57,152 bases of DNA, taken from NCBI GenBank assembly GCA_003210895.1, contig QCUB01000002.1, forward strand, positions 1-57,152. The letters run 5' to 3'. The notes beneath the pieces are model-generated. The model ran no database searches. It saw nothing but the letters and a program-made list of their open reading frames with translations, and was not told the DNA's origin. Origin of the DNA: Prochlorococcus sp. AG-676-M04. Its GTDB lineage: Bacteria; Cyanobacteriota; Cyanobacteriia; PCC-6307; Cyanobiaceae. Shown here one piece after another: positions 16,655-25,636 of this stretch (its first letter is position 1; each line of letters begins with the position of its first letter). The position numbers were made by a program, and so were the translations under genes.

Positions 16655-16918
16655 TCACCATTTTGGTTCAGTTACTTGCCATCCCTCGGTAATTAATTGT
16701 TGATATTCTTTGCGCGCAGCTTCTATTTTAATCTCTTTTCTAGTTTTCATAAGCGGTGGATTCTCGCCTAATGAACCTACAACAATTCCACTATCAACAA
16801 ACATATACTCAAAAAATTTATCCTTATTATTTTTATTCTTTGTAAATCGTCTCACCTCAGTCCAGTTAGGACATATTAACCATGCCTCCTCAGTTACCCT
16901 TCTACAGTCTTTATCCAT
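16655..16918 (-). CDS. DUF1651-like protein
   Basis: EEAWLICPNWTEVRRF...AARKEYQQLITEGWQVTEPKW. Confidence 0.75.
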   Translation of the reverse strand: MDKDCRRVTEEAWLICPNWTEVRRFTKNKNNKDKFFEYMFVDSGIVVGSLGENPPLMKTRKEIKIEAARKEYQQLITEGWQVTEPKW

Positions 16919-17373
16919 AAATTTCCTCTAAGATTAATAGTTCTTTTATTAAGATATGATTTTCTTCCTTTTGCTTCAAAGCATGGATATTTTTAAAAGC
17001 TAAGTTAGTTTTCAAAATTCTAAAATTAATTTCCGATTCCATCTCTAATAAGCAACATGCAAACCATTGCTCGAATAATAAAAATTAAGCTCCACCCTTA
17101 CGATTTAATCTTCAACTAACTTGGTAGTTGACTAGTTGGTGGTGCATGGAATTTCCTCTTCTTTCTAGTAAGTCTTTTATAAGCAACAAAAGTACATAAT
17201 ACAAGCAGAGGAATAAATATAGAGTTAATCATTTTTAAAACCGTTTCTCTACACATAAAAACAAACTTAAACTAAATATCAATACCCAAAAATGTATTTT
17301 TCGTAGAAAGAACCTAGTAAGCTTTTAATAAATACAATAACTTTTTCTTTTTAACAAAAAAAAGGATTTTTGA

Positions 17374-18096
17374 TTAGTCAAATGTTTTTGAAGAGTTTTC
17401 TAGTAGTCCATTTAATTCTAAGAGTTCTTCTTTGGTAAATTCACGATATTTTCCCGTTGGTACGTCTAACTTAATATTCATAATTCTTACGCGCTTAAGT
17501 GATTGTACTCTGTAGCCTAAGGAATCGCACATTCTCCTAATCTGACGGTTAAGTCCTTGAGTAAGTATGATTTTGAATTTATTTGGCCCCAATTGTTTTA
17601 CAAAACAATTTTTGGTTATGCTGTCTAATATTTCAACTCCATTACTCATTCTTTGAATAAAGTCTCTATTAATTGCACGATTAACTCTTACGATATATTC
17701 TTTTTCATGATTATTTCTTGCTCTAAGTATTTTATTTACAATATTTCCATCGTTTGTCAAAAAAATTAATCCCTCACTGGGCTTATCCAATCTTCCAATA
17801 GGAAAAATCCTTGTAGGATATTTAATGAAATCTATTATATTGTCAGGTTCTACTCCTCTATCAGTTGTGCAAACGACTCCAACAGGTTTATTAAAAGCTA
17901 AGTATATGTTTTTTTGTTTCGTTGATTTTTCTATTCTTTGACCTTCAACTTTTACTTTATCACCCTTCTCTACCTTAGTACCTATCTCTGGAATTTTACC
18001 ATTAATGGTTACTTTTCCTTCTTCAATTAGTCTATCTGCTACTCTTCTAGAGCAGTAACCTACTTCACTTAAATATTTATTTATCCTGGTAGCCAT
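17374..18096 (-). CDS. RsuA/RluB/RluF-family pseudouridine synthase
   Basis: S4 domain start (RINKYLSEVGYCSRRVADRLIEEGKVTING) and GRLDKPSEGLIFLTNDG catalytic motif. Confidence 0.93.
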   Translation of the reverse strand: MATRINKYLSEVGYCSRRVADRLIEEGKVTINGKIPEIGTKVEKGDKVKVEGQRIEKSTKQKNIYLAFNKPVGVVCTTDRGVEPDNIIDFIKYPTRIFPIGRLDKPSEGLIFLTNDGNIVNKILRARNNHEKEYIVRVNRAINRDFIQRMSNGVEILDSITKNCFVKQLGPNKFKIILTQGLNRQIRRMCDSLGYRVQSLKRVRIMNIKLDVPTGKYREFTKEELLELNGLLENSSKTFD

Positions 18097-18222
18097 TTTG
18101 TCAAAGTTACCTTTTAATTATTTTAAATCTAATTGGCCATAAAAAAGAAAGTTTTATCTATCTATGTTAGATCAACTGTTAATCAAATTAATAATATATA
18201 TACATCTTTATTTGAGAAACTT

Positions 18223-18270
18223 ATTCTTTGGGAGTACTAGATCGCAGGTTCTAATCCTATAGCACCGATC
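18223..18270 (+). repeat. tRNA-Pro 3' fragment, copy 8
   Basis: attctttgggagtactagatcgcaggttctaatcctatagcaccgatca. Confidence 0.7.
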
Positions 18271-18306
18271 AGTCATAGCATGGCAATTTATATATCTAAA
18301 TTTATT

Positions 18307-18344
18307 ACCGTCGATCTAAAATAAGGGGCAATTAGCTCCTTTTT
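18307..18344 (+). promoter_or_regulatory. leader element copy with hairpin
   Basis: accgtcgatctaaaataaggggcaattagctccttttt. Confidence 0.65.
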
Positions 18345-18421
18345 ATTTAGGAATTCAAAATAAATTAATCTTCCCTTTACTTATTCGAAGTAAGTTAATT
18401 ATTAGCGCTCATATTATTTTT

Positions 18422-18769
18422 ATGTCTTCAACATTTTACATTGTTCATCATGAATTCAAAGTAGGAAAAGCTGAAAGATGGTGGGATACAGCTTATGCTG
18501 CGATGGCTCCGGGTGGGGGTTGGGATGATGCCGTAGCTGCAAATAAAGAAAAAGGATTTTTTAATCATTCCGCTAATGCGATCACTAAAACAGGTCCTTT
18601 ATATTGTTTTTGGGAAGTAAAAGAGGGAATTTCTCCTGAAGAATTTCAAGAATTTATTGATGGACCTTCTGGCCCAGGTTTTGGACAAGATGCGCTGATG
18701 AACATATGCAAACCAATAGATAAATCTTTAATGAATGGACAAACACCTTATACTCCAGTGTTTTCTTAA
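18422..18769 (+). CDS. conserved hypothetical protein (island type)
   Basis: 115-aa ORF MSSTFYIVHHEFKVGKAERWWDTAYAAMAPGGGWDD. Confidence 0.7.
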   Translation: MSSTFYIVHHEFKVGKAERWWDTAYAAMAPGGGWDDAVAANKEKGFFNHSANAITKTGPLYCFWEVKEGISPEEFQEFIDGPSGPGFGQDALMNICKPIDKSLMNGQTPYTPVFS

Positions 18770-18862
18770 AGATTATTAATTTCATTTAAATATTTGATTT
18801 GAAATTTATTTTCAAAAATTGTAAAAGTTAAAACAAGAAGAATCTAATCATTAGAATTTTTC

Positions 18863-19168
18863 TTATTTAATACCTAAATATCTCTCACAGTAGTAGTTAG
18901 CCAACTCTCGATTATCATAATTTTTTATTTCCTTTAGATTAAGCTTCTGCATCGCTTCATTACCTGTGATTTGATAGCTTGAATTTAGTTTTGCACAGGT
19001 ATCTTTAACTTTTGCTTCCTTATCGAAAGGGGTTCTTATATAAAAAGCAAAAATGGACAGGAACAAACCAAAAGTTACAACTCTTCTATGATTCTTCCAC
19101 CATTTGTAAAAATTACTTTCCATAAAAAAAAGAGGGTTGTATCTCTCCAATTTTAGATCGACTGTCAA
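18863..19168 (-). CDS. small membrane hypothetical protein
   Basis: 101 aa; alternative start MESNFYKWWKNHRR nearer the leader hairpin. Confidence 0.55.
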   Translation of the reverse strand: MTVDLKLERYNPLFFMESNFYKWWKNHRRVVTFGLFLSIFAFYIRTPFDKEAKVKDTCAKLNSSYQITGNEAMQKLNLKEIKNYDNRELANYYCERYLGIK

Positions 19169-19170
19169 TC
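19132..19170 (-). promoter_or_regulatory. leader element copy
   Basis: agagggttgtatctctccaattttagatcgactgtcaat (plus strand). Confidence 0.55.
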
Positions 19171-19307
19171 ACTAGCATTATGTCATATTTAAGTAGGTTA
19201 GTTTCTATTCATCTAGACTAAATATTAAAAATTCGAAAGTTTAAAGTTATTTCCCCTGTTCAAATTTTGAATAGTTGCTACTTTTAAAATAAAAGATGGA
19301 GTTGATT

Positions 19308-19454
19308 ATGTTTACAAATTATCTACCTAGTGAGATGGTAACTGTTTTAGAAATAACAACTATGTTTTCAGTTTTATTTGGAACAATATTAGTTATGTTA
19401 TTCACATCAGATCAAGCAAATAAAAAGAATCTATATTTAAAAAAAGCTAAATAA
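19308..19454 (+). CDS. 48-aa membrane microprotein
   Basis: MFTNYLPSEMVTVLEITTMFSVLFGTILVMLFTSDQANKKNLYLKKAK. Confidence 0.4.
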   Translation: MFTNYLPSEMVTVLEITTMFSVLFGTILVMLFTSDQANKKNLYLKKAK

Positions 19455-19575
19455 CTATCCAAAGTAATATTTCTTGAAATTTATATGGTATTTCTATATC
19501 ATTTCGCCTATAAATTTATTTAGGGCAAACCTAAATGAGTTATCTCAACCCTAAGCTCCAAGACATATTTAACTA

Positions 19576-19887
19576 CTAATTAGAAGCTGCTGCAATTTCT
19601 TTATGAACGGAAAGAAATTCTTGGTCAGTTAAAACTGGAGTGACATCAACATCTACTCCAAAATTATCGACCCATACACTTGACCATTTCCATACGTTTT
19701 GATGATTGGAAGATTCTACAATTGCCCAGCCATTAGCCCCCTCGGGATTAACTACTCGATTTACGACTTTAAACCCATCAAATTCATCACCTTGACATCC
19801 TCCCTCTACAAAACCAGCAAATGCTTCTGCCCCTTTCATATGAGTTTCTTGATCTGGGAATTGCCAATGAACTATGAATGTTTGCAT
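19576..19887 (-). CDS. conserved hypothetical protein (DUF3303-like character)
   Basis: 103 aa MQTFIVHWQFPDQETHMKGAEAFAGFVEGG... Confidence 0.6.
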   Translation of the reverse strand: MQTFIVHWQFPDQETHMKGAEAFAGFVEGGCQGDEFDGFKVVNRVVNPEGANGWAIVESSNHQNVWKWSSVWVDNFGVDVDVTPVLTDQEFLSVHKEIAAASN

Positions 19888-19955
19888 AACTAAATGATTT
19901 TTTTTATTATTAATTAAAAAAGTTAAAAAATAAATAAAAAATCTTTAAATTCAAA

Positions 19956-20705
19956 TTAATTCTTGATCGCCATTTGCCAATTTGAATATGAGTCTAAAGA
20001 TTTTTCTCTAATTAATTGTAATTTTCTAGAATTTATTTTTACTACAATTCCATCTGTTGGGTATTCAGTAAATAGTTTTTTATCTAACCATTGTTTTCTA
20101 AAGACTTGGACTTGGCTTGTGTAATTACAACTTTTAATGGCAGGGGTCTTGAAGGTAAGTTTTTTTAGATATTGAAGGGTTTCGTATTGGTTAAGCTTTC
20201 CATTTATAATTTGGAAACCGCAAAAGCTTATACCTTCTGGAGAACCTGCTGCAGCTCTTACGAAGCCTGATGCGATTCTTTGGGAAAAATTGGGAGGTCT
20301 ATTTGGAGCGAAAAGTTCGCCTCTAATTTGCAAAATTCCTGAAACAGGAAGATTGAGGGGTACGTCTTGAATTTCAGTAATCTTGCTTGTGACATCTTTA
20401 CCATTTCTAGAAATAGACTTTTCTAAAGTGCCATTTCTGTATTGAAGTGCAATAGCAATCCCATCAATCTTAGGTTCTATTAACAATCTAGTATCGGGTA
20501 GCAACCCCTCTAAGAATTCATCAATAGAATTCCTATTTAATGAAGGTAATGGGTGTGATTGTTTATTAGCGAAGTAATTACATTTAGGATCAATTCTTAA
20601 AAGATTTTTCTCTAACTGATCAAATTGTTTATCCGTAATTAAGGCATTGCCGATTCTGTAATTATAGTCGTACCATTGCAACCTTTCTTCTAAATAAGTA
20701 TTCAT
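19956..20705 (-). CDS. short NAD-dependent DNA ligase (Ia plus adenylation domain only)
   Basis: YNYRIGNALITDKQFDQLEKNL (Ia-like), LIEPKIDGIAIAL (KxDG), RGELFAP, ending at motif-V-like WQMAIKN; no OB, Zn-finger or BRCT. Confidence 0.8.
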   Translation of the reverse strand: MNTYLEERLQWYDYNYRIGNALITDKQFDQLEKNLLRIDPKCNYFANKQSHPLPSLNRNSIDEFLEGLLPDTRLLIEPKIDGIAIALQYRNGTLEKSISRNGKDVTSKITEIQDVPLNLPVSGILQIRGELFAPNRPPNFSQRIASGFVRAAAGSPEGISFCGFQIINGKLNQYETLQYLKKLTFKTPAIKSCNYTSQVQVFRKQWLDKKLFTEYPTDGIVVKINSRKLQLIREKSLDSYSNWQMAIKN

Positions 20706-20804
20706 TTTTCTTCCTTATAAGTTCTCTAATTTTCCTATCAAATGTAAGGAATTATCCAATTCAATTATAAAATGATAAGTTAGTGCTTACAAAGCATTAG
20801 GTTG

Positions 20805-20831
20805 AGAGTGAGCGATATTTGATCGATATTT
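20805..20831. repeat. Arm-type repeat, GAGCGAG family, diverged (left of copy 9)
   Basis: gagtgagcgatatttgatcgatattt; flank also resembles the left flank of copy 1. Confidence 0.55.
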
Positions 20832-20954
20832 CGCTTGTTAAAATTTCATATTTACACATCTTTCTACTTTTTGAAACTCGAAAATTTTCTTTTAATAACA
20901 ACTACTAAGATATAGCTTAGTTTTTTTATTCTACTTTCGCAATTTGCGTATCAC

Positions 20955-21001
20955 TTGCTTTGGGAGCACTAAGTCGCGGGTTCGAATTCCTTAGCCACGG
21001 A
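20955..21001 (+). repeat. tRNA-Pro(TGG) 3'-half fragment, copy 9
   Basis: cttgctttgggagcactaagtcgcgggttcgaattccttagccacgga. Confidence 0.75.
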
Positions 21002-21209
21002 TAACTTCTGACTATTCTCAAAAATGCTGCAGGCGAGGTTCGGGCAAGGTTTTCTTAGATTTGTATAACTTTGGAGGGTTTTTCAATCAACATAACAAAG
21101 CTTAAAGCATATTTTTTTTAACCTAAAGAGAATTTTATTTTTACGGAACATTACATCTTTTAATATTACTATTCTTTGTGAGTTATTATACTCAAAACAA
21201 ATTTTAATA

Positions 21210-21797
21210 ATGTTATCTACAAAAAAAATATTATTCAACATATCAATTGGAGCCTCACTTTTAAGTACTCCAGTTTTTGCCGAAGAGAATTCTGGTTGGT
21301 ACGCAACCGGTAGTATCGGTGCAAGCCAAATATCAGATATTGACTATATTGATGCCGCTGGTGCGAAAACAGGCCAAGAGATAACATTTGATAGTGGATT
21401 GGGCCTTGACCTTGGATTTGGTTATGACTTTGGAAGTACAAGACTTGAAGGAACTTGGAGTAGAGGTCAATCACCTGGTGGTACTGATAGTGGAACAGTA
21501 TTTGTTACAGATACAACAATCGATTCTCTTCTTTTAAGTGCCTATTATGATTTTAGATCCTCAAAACAATGGAGTCCATTTGTAGGTATTTCTTTAGGAT
21601 CTACTAGCGTTGACCATCTCAATGTAGAGGATTCAGGCTTTAGTTATGGTATTGGTTTTGGAATAAGTTACAAGACTTCAGATACATCAGAAGTATACTT
21701 TAAGAGCACTGCAATAGTTACTCCTGAACTTGATACCTTACTTATTACGAATGGTTCCTATGGTAATGGAACAATAGGAGTTAGATTTATATTTTAA
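21210..21797 (+). CDS. outer membrane beta-barrel protein
   Basis: Signal peptide, alternating Gly/aromatic strands, terminal GTIGVRFIF. Confidence 0.75.
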   Translation: MLSTKKILFNISIGASLLSTPVFAEENSGWYATGSIGASQISDIDYIDAAGAKTGQEITFDSGLGLDLGFGYDFGSTRLEGTWSRGQSPGGTDSGTVFVTDTTIDSLLLSAYYDFRSSKQWSPFVGISLGSTSVDHLNVEDSGFSYGIGFGISYKTSDTSEVYFKSTAIVTPELDTLLITNGSYGNGTIGVRFIF

Positions 21798-22117
21798 TTA
21801 AAAAGATCTATCTTTTTCTTTATCTTCAAGAAAAAAACCAGGGTCATCAAATTTGATCCATATGGGGCACTAAAATTTAGTATTTCCACAAAAAGGCTAG
21901 GATTTTATAATCAGATTAACCGTTTAACCTTGTCGCAAAACCTATAACTATTTATGTTACTTTGCTTTTTACTCTAAAATTACATAAATACAATTTTTTT
22001 AACTGAAGGATCTCAAATTTTAATATGATTACTTAGCGAACTCTAATTAGTAGGATATTTTTTAATTGTCCCAAATCTAATATTCTTAACGAGAGAAAGG
22101 TTCCTAATGATTTTTTT

Positions 22118-22735
22118 TTAATATCCAAGATAGCTAAATTTTTGTCCTCCTATACTGGCTTCGTACATAAGGCCTCCTTTTGAAAAAGTAATTACTGCTA
22201 CTCCATCATTAAAGTCCGCTGAAGCGTTAGCTCCTTCAGAAATTAATGCTGCACTTGCAGAAGCCCCAAACTCAAAATTACCTTCAGTAAATCTCTCAAG
22301 AGATTTCTTATCTTTGAAAAATATAATTTGACTAAATGCTTGTCCACCTAATTGAAACCCAATAGATACTTGAGTTAATGTAGTAGATCCTATAACATTT
22401 CCTTTTTCAAAAACTTCCCCCTTACCTCTTGCACCACCAATACCAATACCACCTTTCCCTACATTTGGAAAAACTGCATATCCTCTAGCTTTTTTAAAAT
22501 AAGGTTGCAAATATGACATCTTTTTAAATTTATTTAATGCCTTAATCGTTTTTTCACTCGCTTTATTTCCAGTACTATTCTTATCTGATTGTGGCTTCCA
22601 TCCAGATATTAGTAAATCTATTGGAGTTTTATTAAATGAAGATTCAATTGGCAGGGATGATTTAACTGAAGCAAAATATTGCGGACTTATAAATAATATA
22701 ATTAAAGATAATACTCTAATCTTTCGTAAATTCAT
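22118..22735 (-). CDS. SYLF/YSC84-like lipid-binding domain protein
   Basis: AVFPNVGKGGIGIGGARGKGEVFEKG...GFQLGGQAFSQIIFF...GGLMYEASIGGQKF. Confidence 0.82.
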   Translation of the reverse strand: MNLRKIRVLSLIILFISPQYFASVKSSLPIESSFNKTPIDLLISGWKPQSDKNSTGNKASEKTIKALNKFKKMSYLQPYFKKARGYAVFPNVGKGGIGIGGARGKGEVFEKGNVIGSTTLTQVSIGFQLGGQAFSQIIFFKDKKSLERFTEGNFEFGASASAALISEGANASADFNDGVAVITFSKGGLMYEASIGGQKFSYLGY

Positions 22736-23044
22736 TGTTATTTAATAACTAAGTTAATAATACACTTTATCAAAAAACTTATATTCTGATTAAATTATCC
22801 AGAGCATTAGAAACTATATAAAAATTTTTATACTTTCTTGACTAAAACTTCTTGTCAATCTAAGTAATTTAAAATGAATAACGTTGAAAATAAAAGATAA
22901 AAAGCAATCTTTTGTATTTTTGTATCTGATATATGTATTGCTTCACTTTTTAATGTTCTAAACAACAATCTATAAAAAAGATCCTTTAAAAATCTTCAAG
23001 AATTGTTTTATTATTTAGGAAATTAAAATAATCTTGAAATTTAA

Positions 23045-23239
23045 ATGATTAATTCTATTGATATGAAAAACTTACCTATTAAGGATTTAGCTGTTTCAGG
23101 TTTAATAATTTTTATTATGTCTACTTTAGTTGCTAACATTTATAACCCATTATGGGGTGTGTTCTATATTTTAAGCAATATCCTAACTCTTACTTTCCTG
23201 AGTTGGCTTTATCAAGCTACTTGGAGTGATACTAAGTGA
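23045..23239 (+). CDS. small membrane hypothetical protein
   Basis: 64-aa ORF. Confidence 0.45.
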   Translation: MINSIDMKNLPIKDLAVSGLIIFIMSTLVANIYNPLWGVFYILSNILTLTFLSWLYQATWSDTK

Positions 23240-23329
23240 AACTTGATGTTTCCAAAATGTTACTTTTATAAAAATATCAATCAACATTATTTAAAAAAAA
23301 TTTTTAAGATATAAATAAAGATTAGAAAA

Positions 23330-23527
23330 TTGAGTAATTTAGACTTCGATAAAAATGGAGTAGACAGTTTAGGTACCCATTGGCTTCAATATACTGCTTT
23401 TGTTTTTTCTGCTTTTGCTATATTTACTACTTGGGCTTTCTTCTTTGACTATAAGTTTCATAATTTTGTAGTAAACATACTAAGAGTTATGGAATGCAGC
23501 GGTTTTAACTGTAATGGAGTTTACTAG
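23330..23527 (+). CDS. small membrane protein (paralog of 10515..10742)
   Basis: MSNLDFDKNGVDSLGTHWLQYTAFVFSAFAIFTTWAFF. Confidence 0.6.
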   Translation: MSNLDFDKNGVDSLGTHWLQYTAFVFSAFAIFTTWAFFFDYKFHNFVVNILRVMECSGFNCNGVY

Positions 23528-23714
23528 TTTAATTATGGCTAATCCAGACCAAAAAACAATCTTGATTGATCAAGCTTATAAAGAAATCAAAGAAATTTGT
23601 AAAAAATTTCAAAAAGATTCAGGATCCTCTGATAAAGAGGTTAAAAACCTATTGAGGGAATTAGCTAGTTTATGGGGAATAGAGGAAGAAAAAAATAAAT
23701 TTGGTTTTCAATAA
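23514..23714 (+). CDS. small hypothetical protein
   Basis: 66-aa ORF; internal Met MANPDQKTILIDQAYKEIKEICKK. Confidence 0.45.
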   Translation: MEFTSLIMANPDQKTILIDQAYKEIKEICKKFQKDSGSSDKEVKNLLRELASLWGIEEEKNKFGFQ

Positions 23715-23836
23715 AATAATAATATCGCTTAAAAATTTAAAGTTGTATATCCTTTTAGAAGAAAAAAGATAAATATTTTACTGTATTGGATAAATTTATA
23801 AGTTAATAGAATTTTAATTTATAGATTTTATTTATT

Positions 23837-24186
23837 TCAACCTTTTTTTGATTGTGTTATTGTCCATTCTGCAAGACCTTTATCTTCTTCTCCTTTTAAT
23901 TTATTTTTATAACCTTTCATATTTCTAATCCCCTCATTAGCAATTTTTACTATTGAATCCAAGTCTGCTATTAATCTTTTCTTTAGGTCTGAATATTTCA
24001 ATGATTTATACCTTTTAGTAACAACTAGCCCTGCTCTTACATGACAATTTGCACAAACATTTTTAAAAATAGTTTCACTATCTCTAATATTCGAAGCTAT
24101 GGAATATCTACCAAAAAAAACTCTGGAAAAAAATCACTAAAATTATTAGTGCAATTGCACAAAGGTAATTTTGATAAAAACTTCAT
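23837..24186 (-). pseudogene. decayed cytochrome c6-like gene (frameshifts)
   Basis: Minus frame RYSIASNIRDSETIFKNVCANCHVRAGLVV...TITQSKKG with CxxCH; upstream signal-peptide-like part is in other frames. Confidence 0.6.
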
Positions 24187-24207
24187 AAATAAGCTAAATA
24201 ATGTTCC

Positions 24208-24597
24208 TTAATCCCATAAAGACAAATCAGATTCACCAGAAGATCTTTGCAACCAATGAATTTTCCAGATATCTCCTACTTTCTTAAAAATAGAAGTTAC
24301 AGTTGGCAAATCATCATTAACAGTCCCTTTGTAAGTAAATTTAGCTCCAAGAGTAAACACACACATTGCTACATCACTACTAAGAAATTCAAACCTATGT
24401 ATCTTTGTTATTTCAGCTTTTTCTTGAACTACATCACCAGAATTCATCATTTCTTCAAATCCCTTTGCTGTTATGGGGTTACCACTTGGTCTTATAAATA
24501 AGAAATCTGAAGTTGCGTTATTTACAAAAAACGATCCCATTTTTTGAGGATTAGCAAGCTCATAAAGTAACGAGGTAATTTGTTCTTTCTCAGTCAT
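24208..24597 (-). CDS. SnoaL/NTF2-like protein (paralog of 8729..9112)
   Basis: FLFIRPSGNPITAKGF...WKIHWLQRSSG. Confidence 0.7.
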   Translation of the reverse strand: MTEKEQITSLLYELANPQKMGSFFVNNATSDFLFIRPSGNPITAKGFEEMMNSGDVVQEKAEITKIHRFEFLSSDVAMCVFTLGAKFTYKGTVNDDLPTVTSIFKKVGDIWKIHWLQRSSGESDLSLWD

Positions 24598-24864
24598 TGT
24601 AGTTTATAGAATGTCAAATAAATTATGAATAATCTTATTTAATAAAGGATTAAAAGTTATCGAAAAAGAACAATTCAATTAACTATTTTTGTACTTTTAA
24701 ATTAGAACCATATTTAATTTTTACTAGATAAGAGGCTACCAGAGATAGTACCAAAAAAAATAACAAACTTTCCAAAGTAGATTGAGGCATGATCATAAAT
24801 TTAGTATGAGAAAATTACTATCTTTATGAAAACAAACTTTATAAAAAAATCAAACAGAGATTTT

Positions 24865-25221
24865 TTAATTTGCTAAGTATTTCTCTGATCTCCTTAAAGC
24901 TCTTATAGCTCCTTTAAAATCTCCTTTATGGTATTTTTCTTCACTTTTTAATACTAATAATTTGACAATTTCTTTAATTTTTGATTTATCAATTCTCAAC
25001 TTATGATCGTTTATTAAGTCGAATTTGGATGAATATAAGCGTGATAATTCTTCTTTAAATTTTTTCATAATATCCTTATCACAAAATTTAGAATTCAAGA
25101 GAACCCTTACTGCCCTTTTATCTTCTATTGCCCCTTTAAAATTTCCTTCCTTAAATTTTCTTTCGCTAGACCTAGTCTGATTTAAAATATTATCAATAGA
25201 TAATTTATCTGAATTTAGCAT
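24865..25221 (-). CDS. TPR-like repeat protein
   Basis: Two repeats RKFKEGNFKGAIEDKRAVR / EKYHKGDFKGAIRALRRSEKYL. Confidence 0.6.
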   Translation of the reverse strand: MLNSDKLSIDNILNQTRSSERKFKEGNFKGAIEDKRAVRVLLNSKFCDKDIMKKFKEELSRLYSSKFDLINDHKLRIDKSKIKEIVKLLVLKSEEKYHKGDFKGAIRALRRSEKYLAN

Positions 25222-25291
25222 TTTAGACTTTTGAATCAGCTAATAATAAATAGATCAAATCATAAAAAATATATTTAATCATTCTTCATTA

Positions 25292-25615
25292 TTAACCAAT
25301 TACAAGTCCTTTCTCAAGAAGTAAATCATATACTTTTACACTTTTTGTTTTTCCAAATTCTGGAGGTTTATATATATCTAAAATTTCAGCAAGGCACATT
25401 ATCCAAAAAGTTCCTTTTCTTAAATTCAGACGTTTACAAATATGTGAAGGTGCAGACTTGAAACAACCAAAATCTGTGGATATATCCATATTCATAACCT
25501 GAGTCTCAAGTTCTAAACTCAATAGTTCTATTTCTTGATTAGAGAGAATTGTTCCAAATGAATAAGATTCTATTAACAATTGATAATTCATACAAAATAA
25601 AAGAATTAAAAGCAA
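25292..25615 (-). CDS. secreted hypothetical protein
   Basis: 107-aa ORF. Confidence 0.5.
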   Translation of the reverse strand: MLLILLFCMNYQLLIESYSFGTILSNQEIELLSLELETQVMNMDISTDFGCFKSAPSHICKRLNLRKGTFWIMCLAEILDIYKPPEFGKTKSVKVYDLLLEKGLVIG

Positions 25616-25636
25616 AATTATTTAGACATTTTTTTA

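Noticed and set aside
18130-18187. Leader-like copies at 18158 and 25945 followed by ATG-GCC-AAT-TAG and ATG-GCT-ATT-TAA mini-ORFs
   Set aside because: Three-codon ORFs are too short to support, and both leader copies are diverged (ttagatcaactgttaatc; ttaaatctattgtcaac).
3350-21001. Treating the repeats as a CRISPR array or integron attC array
   Set aside because: Spacing is irregular (about 1-4 kb), the repeats encode a tRNA 3' half, and no cas or IntI-like gene is seen; att-site remnants explain them better.
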